DNA of 64,000 nucleotides from Leucaena leucocephala (GCA_037074615.1 CM073537.1:15023989-15087988); one strand, 5' to 3'. Counted from the stretch's first letter, positions 46,761-60,717 are shown. A program made the numbers and translations. The notes: generated by a model from the letters alone, not told the origin.

Positions 46761-49404
46761 AACCATTCTAAAGTGTTGATAGTATTTTCTTAAAAATTGG
46801 GATTCTGATTAGGATAGGATTCTATTGTTTGAAGCTCATCTTAACAAGACATGGCTCAAAATATCCATATATATATATGTTCTATATATAATATAAAATC
46901 TAAGGTGCGCTATTTTAAGTTGTGAATTGTCTGACTCCGTAGTGGGCCCGCAATACATTTGAGTGTAAGATAATAATTTCAGTTTCTTTTAAAATTAATA
47001 TAAGATGTCTTAATTTTGTTCATAGGTTTGATTCAAACCCTTTAGCATAGTGTTATGGAAAACCAGTCAATATCAACATCATCAATTTAGAAAGATGTGT
47101 GAAATTTGCTGAAATTCATTGATTTGGGAAAATGATGCATCAAGGGATCCAAATCGTGAGTTACCAAATTACCTTTGTGGATTTCACTTATAACGTGCTA
47201 GCTGATATGTTTGCTTATTGGTTAACTTGACCATAGTCATGCAAGGGTACTCATACTTGGTCTAGTGGTGGACTAAGTGAGAGAATTGAGGTATGATTCT
47301 CACCTCTTTAGAAAGAGAGAATTACTATAAGGCCCTAAGAAAGATTTAATTATCTATAAAGGCTTAGAAGTAGCTGACGCAATCACTCTTACGTTAAAGG
47401 GTTCTATCATTAAAAAAAAATATAATATAAGATAGGAATAATGGTTGTAGTGTCTTACATGCATGCCTGTGTTGAAAAATATACGTTCAAGTCTGAGTTG
47501 CTTACAGGTGTAATTGGTAGTATAATACACATTTAAATTACCTAAGATCAAAGGTGCTGGTCTTGGAATTTAGCGTCAAGTACAAGTTGTTAGAATTTAT
47601 TAATTCGATTTTTTTAAATATTATAATAATATTAAATCTCATGCATTAAAGATAATCTATTAAAGTTGGGGACTGGGGAAGGTAGGAAGAGAGTAGGGGA
47701 AGGGAAAGATGGGATGAGGGAATCCAACTCCAAGATATTGATCGAATGGAATGCTGACCACTGTGAATATGTGATGTGATATTAAAAATATTGGAAGCAA
47801 ATTTATTTTTTTATATTTAATTAAATACAAATTTTATTATAATCACTAAAAAAATTTCCTCCAAGAGTTATTTTTCTACTGTTGGTGCCCCTATCTCTTC
47901 CTTGGGCTTCATTGCCTCCCCTCTTAATAGGACAAATTTTTTTTTGGTGAATTTCATTCAACCAACCCATTTCCTGAGTTTGGTTAAGCTTCGCAAGCTA
48001 CTTAAAAAGATATGTGATCAAGCTTATTATAATTCATATATAATGAATTGGCCAGCATAACTCATGGCACATTTCGTGAGTTTGATGCATTTTCATATTT
48101 CAGCTTTTTGGTTGATTCAATATAGTTTAATTTATGAAACATAACTTTTGGAAGAAAATTGATTATAAAAAAAATAAGTGTATGGATAGTTGTTATTATT
48201 ATAATGATTTTTTTAATAAGTAAAATATCAGAAGGGCATGTGATAAAATGATAGAAAAAATAATCATTATATAATCTAAGAGCATTTTTCTTCATTCAAA
48301 AGTAGTTCCACAAGCGCATCTAAAATTATAGTTTTAGATTTTTAAAATTATAATTTAATTCATAAATATATTTTGATATTTAGTAGCTGTTTGTTTAATT
48401 TTTTTAGCTTAAATTAAATACTTTTGAAATTATGTTTTACATACAATACAAACCAAACATCAGACATTACATAATACCATCACAGGGCCTTTGAAATCAG
48501 TAATATGGATTACATACAAAAACAATCCATGTATTCTTCGTTCTCAGATATTGTAATCCGCCATTTTCCTCGAATGCCTCTCGCGCTCCTCAAACCTTTA
48601 TCATGTTCTTCCTTCTCCTCCAACACTAGTAAAGCCTCTTCCCTTACCAACTCTGGCAAACATCTTCCCTAATGACTCTGGCGAACATCTTCCTCAACGA
48701 CCCACCTCCACCTTCGTCCATCATCTTCTCTGATGCTAATATAGCCCCCTTCTCCGTCCATGAGTCCGCCTCTCAGTTGCACTCTCAATCACGGTTTCAT
48801 CTGCATAAACAGATAAAGCTACATACGTACTGCATCCTTCACTAGCGACAACATCCTCCTCCTTTTCTCAAATGTCTTCCACCACTCTCCCTTCTCTGAG
48901 CTTCTTTGCTTCAATGTGGTCTGGATTTACTTCGATTTGCTCAAATGATTTCATGAGAATCGTCTATGTTGCAAATCTATGTTCAATTCATTGTCGTTCG
49001 GATTGTGTTTGAGAATGGTGACGTGGAAGAAGGGAACAGATGAAGGAAGGAGGCTATCATCTTTTTAATTTTATTTGTAGTTAATTAAATATCAAAAATA
49101 AGTTTTATTTCACTATTCCTAATATTATACCAAATAACCTCATTGTAATTACCACTACCTTGTCACTTATTTTATGAACCAAACGAGTCATCACTATAAC
49201 TGCTTTCACATATCTCCAACCCAGAGATAATAAATAACCAAAATTTAAGGTGAATGCAAAAATGTTGATTCATTGTTAATTTAAAACTATATTATGATTT
49301 GATACTTCTTAATATAAGACCTAATCGAGAATTAAATTTTAGTCATAAATATAAAATTTATTTTCTATATTTATTAATTCTTTTGTAAATTACCCTTATT
49401 GATA
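46761..49404. other. Intergenic AT-rich DNA
   Basis: No gene recognised. The stretch around 48385-49190 has an AT-rich left part, a C/T-rich middle (48560-48900) and a right part ending with ATGAACCAAACGAGTCATCA. That resembles an old MITE or non-autonomous Mutator element, but ends and duplication could not be established. Confidence 0.35.
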
Positions 49405-49556
49405 CTCCCTCAATAATAATCAAGAGAGTTAAGAAGATAATTAAGGAAGATGACTAAGGTATTTTAGAAAGAAAAAATATTTTATATTAACTAATTTAAC
49501 TAATTTTTAATTTAATTAAATTAATTAAATAGATCATATATTAAAGAGCGGAGGAG
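49405..49556. mobile_element. Stowaway-type MITE
   Basis: CTCCCTCAATAATAATC on the left and AGAGCGGAGGAG on the right are flanked by TA at 49403-49404 and 49557-49558, the target duplication of Stowaway elements. It is 152 bases long and non-coding. Confidence 0.7.
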
Positions 49557-50084
49557 TATTATAATAAACAAGATTAAAGATTGGATGCTTTGGCGACAGG
49601 ATTAGGAATGGTGAGGCTACCTTGTTGACGCCAAGGCTCGTCCATGTTCCCTATCAAGTCATTTCCATACAATAGTATCTTGATTTTGGCTTGCGACTCT
49701 AATCTAAAGTTCTCGGACGGTTTTGATACTTCCATCACTATTTTTATTAAAATGGCTCAACAAAAGTTTAGTAATGAGAGAGTTTTTGTAATATTCCCAA
49801 TTTTTAAATTAATAACGCAATCAAAATATATACGCCCATATGTGAAAAGATAGATCAATATAGATACCCTTCGCACACAAAAAAAGAAAAAGAAAAAGAA
49901 AAAGAAAAGCTAAATTAAACAAAACTCCCCCCTCAACTTTAAATAATGTACAAATAACTCCCTTAATCTTTAAAATTTGAACTCACCTAAACTTTCATTT
50001 CTCTCTATATATGGATAAACCACAAACATCAATTATACCCCCTCAAACTAATGCCTCTTAATCTTTAAGATATACTAGCTCTAG

Positions 50085-50370
50085 TCCTTAATATAATATA
50101 AGATCTATTTAATTAATTTGGATAAATTAAGAAAATTAGATAAATTGGTTATTTGTAATAATTGTGTGTTAGTTTTCCTGAAATACCTTCTTTAATCATG
50201 AACATTTGAACTACCATTGATAGAAACTCTTATAATATGTGTAATCATATAGGGATACTTTGGGAGAATAATAATTTTGGGAGTCAAAGTGGATTAGGGC
50301 CTTATATTTCAGATTAAAATAGACTTCCTATATAACTTTTATATTTAGGAGTAGAAAGAGTATGTTATAT
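50085..50370. repeat. Member of the local Stowaway-like repeat family
   Basis: It shares ATCTATTTAATTAATTTGG, TGTAATAATTGTGTGTTAG and a TTTGGGAG segment with the copies near 16900 and 54660-54900. It ends near TTTAGGAGTAGAAAGAGTA. The ends are eroded. Confidence 0.5.
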
Positions 50371-51092
50371 GCATATATACCTCTAAGTTTTAAGATATAT
50401 GTAAATAAGTAATAAACAAAACTACTTGTATGAGAATTATTTGTATAAATATAAGAGTTTAGCAGGTTTCATTATAAAGTTTCACATCTTACGAAGGTTA
50501 TCTGCATATATCATAAAGTCCAAGGGGGCTATGTATAATTTTGGGGAGAAAAAAGCTCTCAGAACAGCAACTCTATGTTACTAGTGGCACACACTGATGA
50601 AGGATTCTTGAGTTTGATGGAATATATGTTCATGTAAGAGATTTTGCCGTGTCGCGTGAGATTGAAAAAAAAAAAGATTTGTGTCTCTCCAAATACTTTT
50701 GTTCTGTCCATAATAATTTACGTATAAAAAACATAGGCATAATCGAAGAATATAATCAAATTGAAGATAGATGATCCAACGTCAGAGAAGAAATAACAAG
50801 TCTTGGTCAGTTTATATATGCTATACATTCTTGGAATGAGAGAGAGATACGTATAATAATATTTAATTTATTTCAGATGCAAAGTATAGTAAAGTGTATA
50901 TATATTATATCAATTACATCATTCAACATAGAATCTAAAAAGATAGGGAAAGACACGTTAGATCATCAATTACATTAATTGGAGATCCGGACTGGAGTTT
51001 TCGCCTAATAAGTTAGTCTTTTTGAGATTGAGATCGGTCTTTTCTTTTGATTTTGTACTTGTCACATCTCTGGCTTGTATAGAGAGGCTATC

Positions 51093-51102
51093 TATATATA
51101 AG
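51093..51102 (+). promoter_or_regulatory. Putative TATA box of the first ERF gene
   Basis: TATATATAAG lies 41 bases before the ATG at 51143, so the leader would be very short. ERF group IX genes are intronless and often have compact promoters. Position and motif are the only evidence. Confidence 0.5.
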
Positions 51103-51142
51103 CGTTACATGGGCGGATCAAAACACTAACTAGGGAAAGGAC

Positions 51143-51604
51143 ATGGATGGGCACACGGGGAAGGCTGCGGAGAAGGGGAAGGAGGAGGTCCGGTACCGGG
51201 GAGTGAGGAGGCGGCCATGGGGGAAGTACGCGGCGGAAATTAGGGATCCGTCGAGGCAAGGGGTGAGGCAGTGGCTTGGGACGTTTGATACGGCGGAAGA
51301 AGCAGCAAGAGCGTACGATAAAGCCGCCTTTAACATGAGAGGTCATCTCGCAGTCCTTAATTTCCCCACCGAATACTATGCTCAATTACGAGGATCCCCA
51401 CCATATCCTCTCTATTTAGCTTCTTCTTCTCCACCTTCTTCGTCGTCATCGTTTTCTTTTCATGGCCATGCAAGTGGGAGCTCGTCGTCTTCGTTGTCTG
51501 GTTCACTACGGAGGCAAGTTTTCGAGTTTGAGTGTTTGGATAATCAAGTGCTTGAAGACCTTCTTGAACCAGAAGACGAGAAGAAGAAAAGTGGTGGAGA
51601 TTGA
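51143..51604 (+). CDS. Ethylene-responsive transcription factor, ERF095-098-like (group IX)
   Basis: A nuclear DNA-binding activator of GCC-box genes in ethylene, jasmonate and defence responses (family knowledge). Single exon, 153 aa. AP2/ERF domain at about 17-74: VRYRGVRRRPWGKYAAEIRD, with the Ala and Asp that distinguish ERF from DREB types, and ending MRGHLAVLNFP. A Ser-rich linker covers 93-120. The C-terminus, 126-147, has VFEFECLDNQVLEDLL, a match to the EDLL activation motif described in AtERF98. The start MDGH is the first ATG after the TATA box. The coding sequence is GC-rich in its first half compared with the surroundings. Its closest relative in the window is the convergent gene at 60718-61140. 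Confidence 0.95.
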   Translation: MDGHTGKAAEKGKEEVRYRGVRRRPWGKYAAEIRDPSRQGVRQWLGTFDTAEEAARAYDKAAFNMRGHLAVLNFPTEYYAQLRGSPPYPLYLASSSPPSSSSSFSFHGHASGSSSSSLSGSLRRQVFEFECLDNQVLEDLLEPEDEKKKSGGD

Positions 51605-51976
51605 TTGATTCTGTTGGGCTTAAAAATTAACCACTTCGTTTTCAATCTCTCTCTTTCTATTTCAGTTCTTCCTTTTCTGGTAATGAACAGTGCTGATAAT
51701 TGGACATGTCTTTATGAAGATGAGATTTATATGGAAAAGAAGGAGAAGAACTTGTATTATTGTATGGTTAGTGTCTGTTAAGTTTACTGTGAATGAGCAG
51801 AGCCTGAAAATGAAATCTACGGCTTCCGTTGTTTATAAGGTCATAATCTTCGTACGTGTCTTACATTCATTTTGAACCCCAATAATATCGTGTAATTACA
51901 TTAATTGTCTTAAACTTTACATACTCTTCTTGTACGTATGGATAGAGACAGCTGTTTATTAAGTAAGAGATAGTTC

Positions 51977-51994
51977 CACGTGTTGTGCCACGTG
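51977..51994. promoter_or_regulatory. Paired G-box motifs downstream of the first ERF gene
   Basis: Two CACGTG hexamers at 51977-51982 and 51989-51994, 12 bases apart centre to centre. G-boxes bind bZIP and bHLH factors. Here they lie about 370 bases 3' of the stop codon, so a regulatory role is uncertain. Confidence 0.3.
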
Positions 51995-52602
51995 TAAATG
52001 GATTAGAGGTAAAAAATTCATAAAATATTATAATATAGTGCCATTTTACCCATCTACCAACAAAAAAGGTGAAAAAATTTCTCAATTTGATTTCTATCAG
52101 AGACGTACATGTTGGCCGTGAATGTCAGAAATATTGAAATTTTATTTAATTCAAAGTGCATATATGTGAAAATATATGTTTTTCAAAATTTGTATTTCAA
52201 TTTACAAGATAGAACCCACCTGGAACGTAACTTGACTCTCCCTTTTAAAGGGTTGAACCCATAAAAAGGAAGGGGCAAGAAGGTGAGAGTCGAGAGTCGA
52301 TGTAGCGTTTAGATGAGTTTTGAATCAAAGTATATTTATGTGACTATGAAATGTTGTAACAAAATAAAATCATTTACTTAAGGCTTCTACCAATTAGGAC
52401 AATTTTGAACACGTCTTTAGATTGGGGAGTTTTCAATATATGGTTTGAAGAAGTAGAAATGGGATTAAATCTTTAGGTTTGAGCTACCAATGAGTAATTT
52501 CTATTGACTTTGTGTTTAATTTAAATTTATTATTGATCTTATTTCATTTCAGTTTTAAATTCAGATTATTTATCTTCAAGTTACTTACCTTATTTGCGGT
52601 AT

Positions 52603-52975
52603 GCGGTATGTTTAGTAGGATGGAAGAGTTTTTTTATGAAAGTGAAAGTAAAAATAGAAGTAGAAATGAGTTTTAAAAATTTGTTTAGTATGATGAAAAT
52701 GAATATTGAATTGATGTATATTCGTTTTATAACTTGGGGTAAAATTATCCAAAATATTTTTTTATAACTTGAGAAGGGTTAAAGTTATCCAATAATTTTA
52801 TAACTAGGGTAAAATAGTCTAAAAAATTTTATTTCTACTTCCATCATCTCAATTCTCAACTTTTCTGATGGAACTAAAATGACTCAAAATATTAGAAGTA
52901 AAAGTGACTTCTATTATACCAAACGAGAGAAATAGAAGTAGAAGATTCCACTTCTCACCTACCAAACATGCCCTT
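52603..52975. mobile_element. MITE-like element
   Basis: Left GGTATGTTTAGTAGGATGG, right complement GGGCATGTTTGGTAGGTGAG, with matching inner words (TAACTTGGGGTAAAAT and AACTAGGGTAAAAT as internal repeats). The ends resemble those of the Mutator-type MITE at 44167. Target duplication not resolved. Confidence 0.5.
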
Positions 52976-54639
52976 ATTGATTTCATATGGACTTAATTGG
53001 TGCGGAAAGTCTAGTTTTTATATTGGTTAAACAATTCAACCGGTGCGGAAAGCCCAATATATTTTTTTTATATTTTTTCTATCTTTCTATATTGATTAAA
53101 TAAAAAAAAACTAGTAAAGACCTTATCCCAATCAAATACAATTGATTGAGACAGGCAATGTAATTTGACAACACTGAATAAAAATCTTAGTAGCTTGAGA
53201 AGTAGAAAAAATTGACTTCAAAGGAGCACAATGCCCATATTAAGGTAATTATACAAATTTATCTTAGCTTGTTCATAGACTATACACTAATGAAAGAACA
53301 CATCTCATGCTAATCATAGGACTCCTCTGTAATTTCACCCCTTGATTTCGTAAATTTACAAACTTGGAGAAGATAAAATACGGTATTTATCTTACCACTA
53401 CTACTACTGTAGGCAACACTTTCTACATCACGTTGGTTAGGGAACTTTTCACTTGGGTATATAAGGACATAATAATTTACCTAAAATTTATGTTGATAAA
53501 ACAAATGATGTAGAAATGACTTTCTATGTCGGTTAAGTAACCGACATAGAAAACCCACCTTCTTCATCTTTTAGCCTCTGTATTCTATAATGCCCTAAGA
53601 TATGGTCTTTTTACCCCTCAAATTGAATCTGAAACTTGTAGAGACCAAATCTTCGATATGATATCCCTAATAGAGAAAAGATAAAAGTAATGAATTGTAG
53701 AATATAAGTAAAATAGTATCAGAATCTGTTGGATTCCCGATCGATCTAAGTATAATTTGCCTTGTGTTTGTATGTGCATATATAAATTCAACTCACTTAG
53801 TCTTAAACACCCATTTGCCCTGAATACCTAATTAAAATAATATAATAGAAAAATAATTGGGCAAGTACAGTGGTTTAATTAATTGGTTTTGTTCTGTGAA
53901 TTATATGCTTGACTGCTTTAACTGTAAGTGAATATTATTATATTGTAAAAGTAAATACAAGTGTAACAAGCCTATTGATTGGCATTTAAAAATTCTTACT
54001 ATTTAGTTTTTTTGAACGAACAAATTTGAAAAAGTTTGATCGACATAGAACAAAAGAATATTAGTTAACGTTATCATGTTCCTCATGTGTGTTTGTGTAT
54101 ATTGACACACACAAAATTATTTGCTCCAAAGATGATAGAATCTATAGAAAGCTGATTATATTAATAATACTTTTTTCAATTTCAATATTCTAAATATAAA
54201 AATTAGAGTACTAATTGATATAAATAAAATATTAATTAAATTAGTTATTTATAAAAATGTGGATTGATTTTTTTAAAAATATTTTGGTTTCTAGTCATTT
54301 TCTTCATATTTGGTTGTAAGGGTTTTGAGAAGAGAGAGGGGGGGTTTCGTTGAAAAAAATGGATCGGATGGGAGGGGGATGAATTTTCCCTCTTCTCTCC
54401 AAAAGTTGGGAGATTTGAAAGTACACATTAAGCCTATCTTATTGTGACTTATTTAGCCATATATATGTTTATATTTTCATTTTTATCCTTGACATGATCA
54501 TCAAAACAGAAGCCATGAGTTCACTTCCTAAACCCAAACATGGAAAACCATTGTTTGATATAAGATAAATAATTTGTACTAGAAATTATGTCTTATATTA
54601 ATTTAAAAATTGGAGGAGTATCATTTTTCCTTCCCATAA
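52976..54639. other. Intergenic AT-rich DNA
   Basis: It contains a half of the Stowaway-like family near 54170-54290 and a G-rich tract near 54340. No gene recognised. Confidence 0.4.
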
Positions 54640-54950
54640 CTAAATAAGGTAATATTATATTTATTTCTAATTATAATATATACTTAACTAATTTAAATAG
54701 ATTAAAGAAGTTAGGTAAATTAATTAATTATAATGATTGTGTGTTAGTTTCTCCAAAATATCTCCTTTTAATTATGTGCATTTAAACTATCCTTGATAGA
54801 TATCACTTAATATTTGTAATTATATAAAGATAATTTGAGAGAAAAATTATAGTTTTGAGAGGCAAAATAAATTAAAATTTTATATTTAAAAATAAATCAA
54901 ACCCCCATCTCGCCCTTATAATCAAGAATGGAGGGAATATTAAAAAATAT
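54640..54950. repeat. Member of the local Stowaway-like repeat family
   Basis: ATAATATATACTTAACTAAT, TTAATTAATTATAATGATTG, CTATCCTTGATAGATA and a GAATGGAGGG end parallel 50085-50370 and 16881-17131. Confidence 0.5.
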
Positions 54951-55305
54951 TTCCACCCATCCATTGAACCAAACAAAGTGTTATATTGAGAAATAAAGAT
55001 CTTATATGACAGGCCAATCAATACGTTCAATCAATAAAGATAATTTAAAAAATAATAATAAATATGAGAAATAAAAAAGATTTAGATCTTATATGACAGG
55101 CTAACCAAATATGTGGTATACTTATAAAATTAAAAAATATTATACAAATAACCAATCAAGGCTCCTAAGATTCCAAATCAATAAACATATCATTAATGGG
55201 TAAAATTAATTATAAAATATAGAACTTTTCTCATAAATTATTATATATCCTTTAAAGATACTCTAAGTTACAATTGACTCTTTAAATCCTAAAAAAATTT
55301 AAGAT

Positions 55306-55690
55306 GTTACATCTTATATTTAAGGCTAAAATAAACTCATTTGTTATAAATATTACATGTATGTGTGGATGTCTATAACCCTTAACTCTTGGGATTCTTT
55401 TTAAGATTACATCTTCTCTTAATGTCACAAACCCATAACCTTCATAATGAACGACTTGAAATGAGTTTCTTATTGTTAATGCTATTACATTCATCTTTAT
55501 TCCTTTGTAACCTTAGGTTTAATATTTAATTGTTGGGGCCTATAAATAGATGTCATATACAAGGTATTTGTATAAGTATAAATATACAAATGAATGAAGA
55601 ATACTCTATTGTATTCTCTCTCAATCTCTTATCTTATTATTTCTTTTCTCTTTAGCTTATTCTTTTTTCTCTCATCTTTATAGCATCATT
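55306..55690 (+). repeat. Possible solo LTR
   Basis: It begins near TGTTACATCTTAT and contains CCTATAAATAGATGTC at about 55540, followed by a leader-like stretch and a long CT/T-rich tract to 55680, the promoter and U5 layout of LTR elements. No partner LTR or internal coding region was found, so this is tentative. Confidence 0.3.
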
Positions 55691-56990
55691 AACTAACTTC
55701 TACAAATATTACTTATCACATACTTCATGCAAAACATAGTTCCACAATCTAATCTTCAAAATATTGAATTGAGCATGAATTTAGAATAGATAATTTGTAC
55801 ATAATAAATTAAGTTTCATGAAATTTAAAGATGAAATTTTATTAATTTTATAAAATAAAGAAAATTCTCATCCTCACTTCTCCGTGAAGGGAAGAGACAT
55901 GAGAAATTGTAGATATCGGGGGATGTTCTCAATGAACATTAATTTCCAACAAGAAAATATGGTTTGCCCTCTGTTTTGTTAGTGGGTTCAGAACCATATA
56001 TTCAATCCATTGATTCTCAAGACAAATTTTCCAAAGCATGCTTATAATTCAGAGAGGATCTTTCTTCTTCTTTTTTTATCATAAAAAAGATTATGAGGTG
56101 ACGCAACCTGCTTGCATTCCCTTTTAGCTTTTTAATTAATATTTTGATAAGACATTACATCATCTTTTTAATCATCCATATATCTTGAGTTCTTTCAATT
56201 TTTTTCCTTGATTAATTTTATAGTAATTATTTTTTATAATTAAACATATCATACTATGACGAGGTATAAAAGTTTGTTTTGGCAAGTAAGAAAATAAGCT
56301 ACAACAAACATAAAATTAATTTAGTAGTGTAAGCCCTCGCTAGATTCTTCTAAATATGAAGCTCAATTCCTAGAGAAAAGACACTTATGTTGGGAGAGGT
56401 AGCCACAAACTCTAAAACTAGATATCTAATAATAAGATTCATTAAATAGTATAAAAATAAAATAGAAAATCTGCTAGGGGATCCTTTTACCAACAACATT
56501 TTATAATAATTTAGAAAAATATAAAAATATAATTGTGAGATGAGGTAGAAAATATGCACCGAAACTTGGAGTAGAGATTCAAAGTCCGATAATCATGGGT
56601 ATGACTAGAAATATAATAACTTATTAATTCACCAAATTAAACTCAAAAGAAGAAAAAAGAAAACTCTGTATTTACAAAGTTTATACGAGAATTTAAATTA
56701 TGAAAAACTAGTTGAATGGGGAATCTATATCTGGTTATTTCCCGTTTTGCGCTTTCAGATTTGATTCGTGATTATCGGTTCGTGAGATACGAATCATTTT
56801 GTGATAATGATGAAATTTTGCTTTGAATGTTTAATGGTTTAATATGATCCACATAATTATTGTTTACGCCATTATCACGTTTTGATATTAATTGGGTGGT
56901 TAATATTCTTTGGAATTTTTAGATCTCATATGGAAAGGTTGGTAAGGTTGTATAGGATAATAAAGGCTCAACGGCAAAAACTGAGTTTAG

Positions 56991-57400
56991 TTGAAAAGAA
57001 AAGATAGCATGGATCCTGTGCTCGAGGATTTTTCTCTTAGATTGAGCTCAGGCGGCCATGCATCTAGTGGCAGAATTATGGGGTTGCATGATGGGCCTCA
57101 AAGAGAGCTTTGGGATGGAGGATTTAGAGATATCGTTCTTCGTAGCGATTCTAACTCTACGGAAGCAATCCACCTGATTAAACATGATGTTCCAAACATG
57201 CATGAAGATTGGTTCTTATGGAGATTAAGTGCATGCTTTACTTGGACTGGTCTATGGAAATTCAAATTATTGATGGAGATCATAATAGTGTTACTGATTT
57301 ACTTGCTAAAAGAGCACTTGATGGACCTAATGGGTTGCAGTTGCTAGGGCCTGTTGCCTTATCTGAGTATTTGAATTTGAATTTGATTGTAGGTTTATAG
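56991..57400 (+). pseudogene. RNase H-like domain fragment, frameshifted
   Basis: 57008-57225 reads ELWDGGFRDIVLRSDSNSTE, AIHLIKHDVPNMHEDWFLWR, and a second frame at 57255-57400 reads IIDGDHNSVTDLLAKRALDG followed by LQLLGPVALSEYLNLN. This order (W-D-x-GF, SDS, then D-x-LAK) is that of the RVT_3/RNase H-like domain found at the end of plant LINEs and in stand-alone relatives. The two parts are in different frames, so at least one frameshift has occurred. The 5' part of the domain is missing. Confidence 0.6.
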
Positions 57401-60400
57401 TTTTCTTTTCCATTTGTAGTTTTTGTTTCCCATATATAAAGAAAACAAGAAAAAGGTTTTATGTGAGTGCAAAAGTACTTTTCTTTTATATAGATTAGGG
57501 TATCCACTGTCATTAATATTAACTAATCATTTAGTTATAAGACATTTACTTGAGAGGAAACGGTTTAACTATGAGATACTTTCTATATTAAATGGCGCGA
57601 AGAAGTACTTTAATCAAGTTTGGGCAAGAAAGTATCTATTGGTCCATATTGGGCCACTTGTTTTTTAAAGAAAATGTGATTTCATAAGATTAGTCTGAAG
57701 CTTACAGAATAGAATTGCTGGGGCAGAAAATAATTTAAAAAAAAAATCAGATTTTGAATATGGGCCCAAATAGTTTTAGTGGCTAAAGAATGTTAAATTT
57801 AGGGCCTAAATAGTTTAAATTTTCACTAGAAAAAAATTATATATATTTAATATTTAACAACGTATGGATTAAGAGGATATTTATATTTAACTAAAAAAAG
57901 AAAAAGAATTAAGCCACCTTCACCTGTCTAAAAGGGTGGCTTAATTTTCTGTTTTCAGAACAATTTTTATTTTGGAAAGCAAAGAAAAATATTTAAAAAA
58001 ATATTTTTGGTTATGTGTTTTCATTGTGAAAAACAAAAAAACAATCAAAACATCTTTTGATTGGCTTGTAATTTTTTATTTTTTAAGACTTTATTTAAAA
58101 AATTACTCTAAAAATTATTTTTAAAATATAAAAATAGATAATAGAACCAAACACGTTATAAATTTTGCAAATATTTCCCAATTAAAAAAAATTAAAATTG
58201 ATAGAATGGTAGTGGTGAGAGGTGAGAAAGGAAAAAAAAGGAGTGACCAGGGGTCTAGGTCTAGCATCTGACTTTACTAATAAAAGTTCCGAACATGTTT
58301 ATTGTTTTAGGAGTTTGAAAAAAAAAAGAAATAGTTTTTTTCTATAGAAAACAATCAAATATATTATGCTCACCAAAATAAAGAGTTAAGTATTATGATA
58401 AACCCACTTGAGACCTTTGAATTGATTGAGAGGCCTCTTGGTATGGAGGTCCTTTCCAAGTGTTTTATATATTTTTTTAAAATATTTTTCATAATTATAC
58501 CTCTTAAACAAATATATTTAGTTAATTAATTAAAGAGTTAAGAAAATATTTTACAATTAATTTTCATCATGTGCAATTAATCGCCTCCCATCTTTCTCAG
58601 TATTGAACATTAAGGATACTTTGGTCTTTTCCCTTCTCATATTTATTGACACTCAAGGACCTCAAGTTTTAAGTCCCATTAGCCAATTAATTTGTCAAAT
58701 TGGACCAATTTTCCCCTTAAACAAAGATATTTAACAAATATCTTTAAATTTTGATTAAAACCAAATGAAAAAAAAACATAATTAATATAGTATATTGATA
58801 AAAAAAAATGTCCCAATTACCTATACTTTTTATACACATACTTTTCACAAATATGAGATTAATAGAGCATATATTATTTTTTCCTTTTTTTTTAAAAAAA
58901 AAAAGACATCTCATTGTGTGTGTCTAGGCTTTTTGAGCTATATGTTATAAACAAAATACTATTTAGGGTTGAAGTACGTATTTCTTAGAAGTAATTTTGA
59001 AAAACAAACGTAGCACATAATTTTAAAAAATCTAAAGAAAATTTAGGAATGAAATATATTTGGGATCCTAAAGAAAATTATGGAGTAATATAATGCACCC
59101 TAAATGGCCTAAATAAAAAATATTTTACCAGTGTTATATATTTCAGAAGTAGATGTGTATTAGATCTACTTGCTTTATTTTATAAAAAATATAAAATACT
59201 GTAAAAGAGTCTGCCTTTTATTGTGCTTTTAAAGAACAGTTTTTCAAACAATCTGTAATAAATAGACCACATTTTTGGACTGAATAATAAATAGAATTAG
59301 GAAATAAGAAAAATGGTAGTTTAGGTAATCAGGAAATGGAAGAAAGATATTTAGTTTGAACAAAAAAGAAGAAAGACATTTATTTAGAAGGAAAATATAG
59401 ATAGGATTAGGAAATTTTGATAATAATAAACCATTTATTGTTACCAAATTCTTACTAATTATTTTTACTTTTAGTAGGTAATTATTTACAAAGTAATTTC
59501 ATGTTTAATTATTATCAATCTTACTACGTACTTAAATCTTTCAATTATTAATTAATATTTAGTAAATATTTTCAATCAACTTTTATTATTAATTAATATA
59601 TAACAATAATGATTAATTTTTATTATTTATAGAAAATCATTTACTTATGATTACTTAATCATCCTGTTCACACATTATTTAGTAATCATTCCTAATTCTC
59701 TTTAATCATTATGAAATTATCCGTTTTTTTTTTCTTTTTCAATATTTATTTTAGAATAGTAAAATCGAACCAGGAGGATATACATTTTCATAACTCGACG
59801 TCTCTTTTTTTTTTTTTTTAAAGAGGCCAAAAAAAAACAATAATCTCAAGGTAAGTCGAGATTCTCCAATAATTCGATTTCATTTATAGATTAAGTAAAT
59901 CTTTCCCACCATCATACAGTATTTTTATTAACTTTTTTCCTTTTGTAGTAAATTGCTTATAAAACCGTCTTTCTATATCTGTGTGTTTACACCACCATGT
60001 GATGTAACTATGTAAAGGTTAAACCTTTTTTTTTTTTTTTGAATTTTGGATATATACAAATAATCCTCTTAACTTTTAATTAATAATAAACTTTTCTAAA
60101 CTTTATCAATTATATATTCTTTAAATTTTATTTTTGTGTGCATATATATATAATTAACCCCATCAAACTATAATCGATATGTATAGATAATCTCCTAAAC
60201 TTTAAGATGCAGTGTACTAATAAGTAATATATAGAATTAATCGTATGTGAGTTATCTATATAAATATAAGAATTTATGAGGGTTTATCGTAAAATTTTAA
60301 AGATTAGAGATGTTAATTAACTGTACACGGTCAAAAATTCTGGGAGTTATATATAATTTAGAGATTAATGAGACAAACATAAACCAGTGCAAAAACAAAG

Positions 60401-60717
60401 TTGATATAATTAATATTTAGAGTAAAGTGGGAAAAAACATCAAATCATCAAAGACATTGTTGACCCTTTGACTTTGAAGAAGGATAATAGCGTGCAGTTA
60501 TACTAATAGCACTTGGCTACCTTCTGAAGAAGCCTCTCACTATTTGCTTACAATTTCATCTCAGAAACCACAAATCCGGTGATCGTCGTCATCGTTACTA
60601 TGCTCTGAAAAGTGAAATTAAAACATCTTCACTCCATCATATTATATATATATATATATGGCTGCAGAGTTATCTTAATTAATTCCCCCGAAAGATTCAT
60701 CATCATCATCATCGTCA
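57401..60717. other. Intergenic AT-rich DNA between the convergent ERF genes
   Basis: It includes a hairpin at 57907-57946 and many homopolymer tracts. I see no gene or definable transposon. The last ~100 bases are the 3' side of the minus-strand ERF. Confidence 0.4.
57907..57946. repeat. Perfect 12-bp hairpin
   Basis: AATTAAGCCACC at 57907-57918 and GGTGGCTTAATT at 57935-57946 form a perfect stem with a 16-base loop. Confidence 0.7.
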
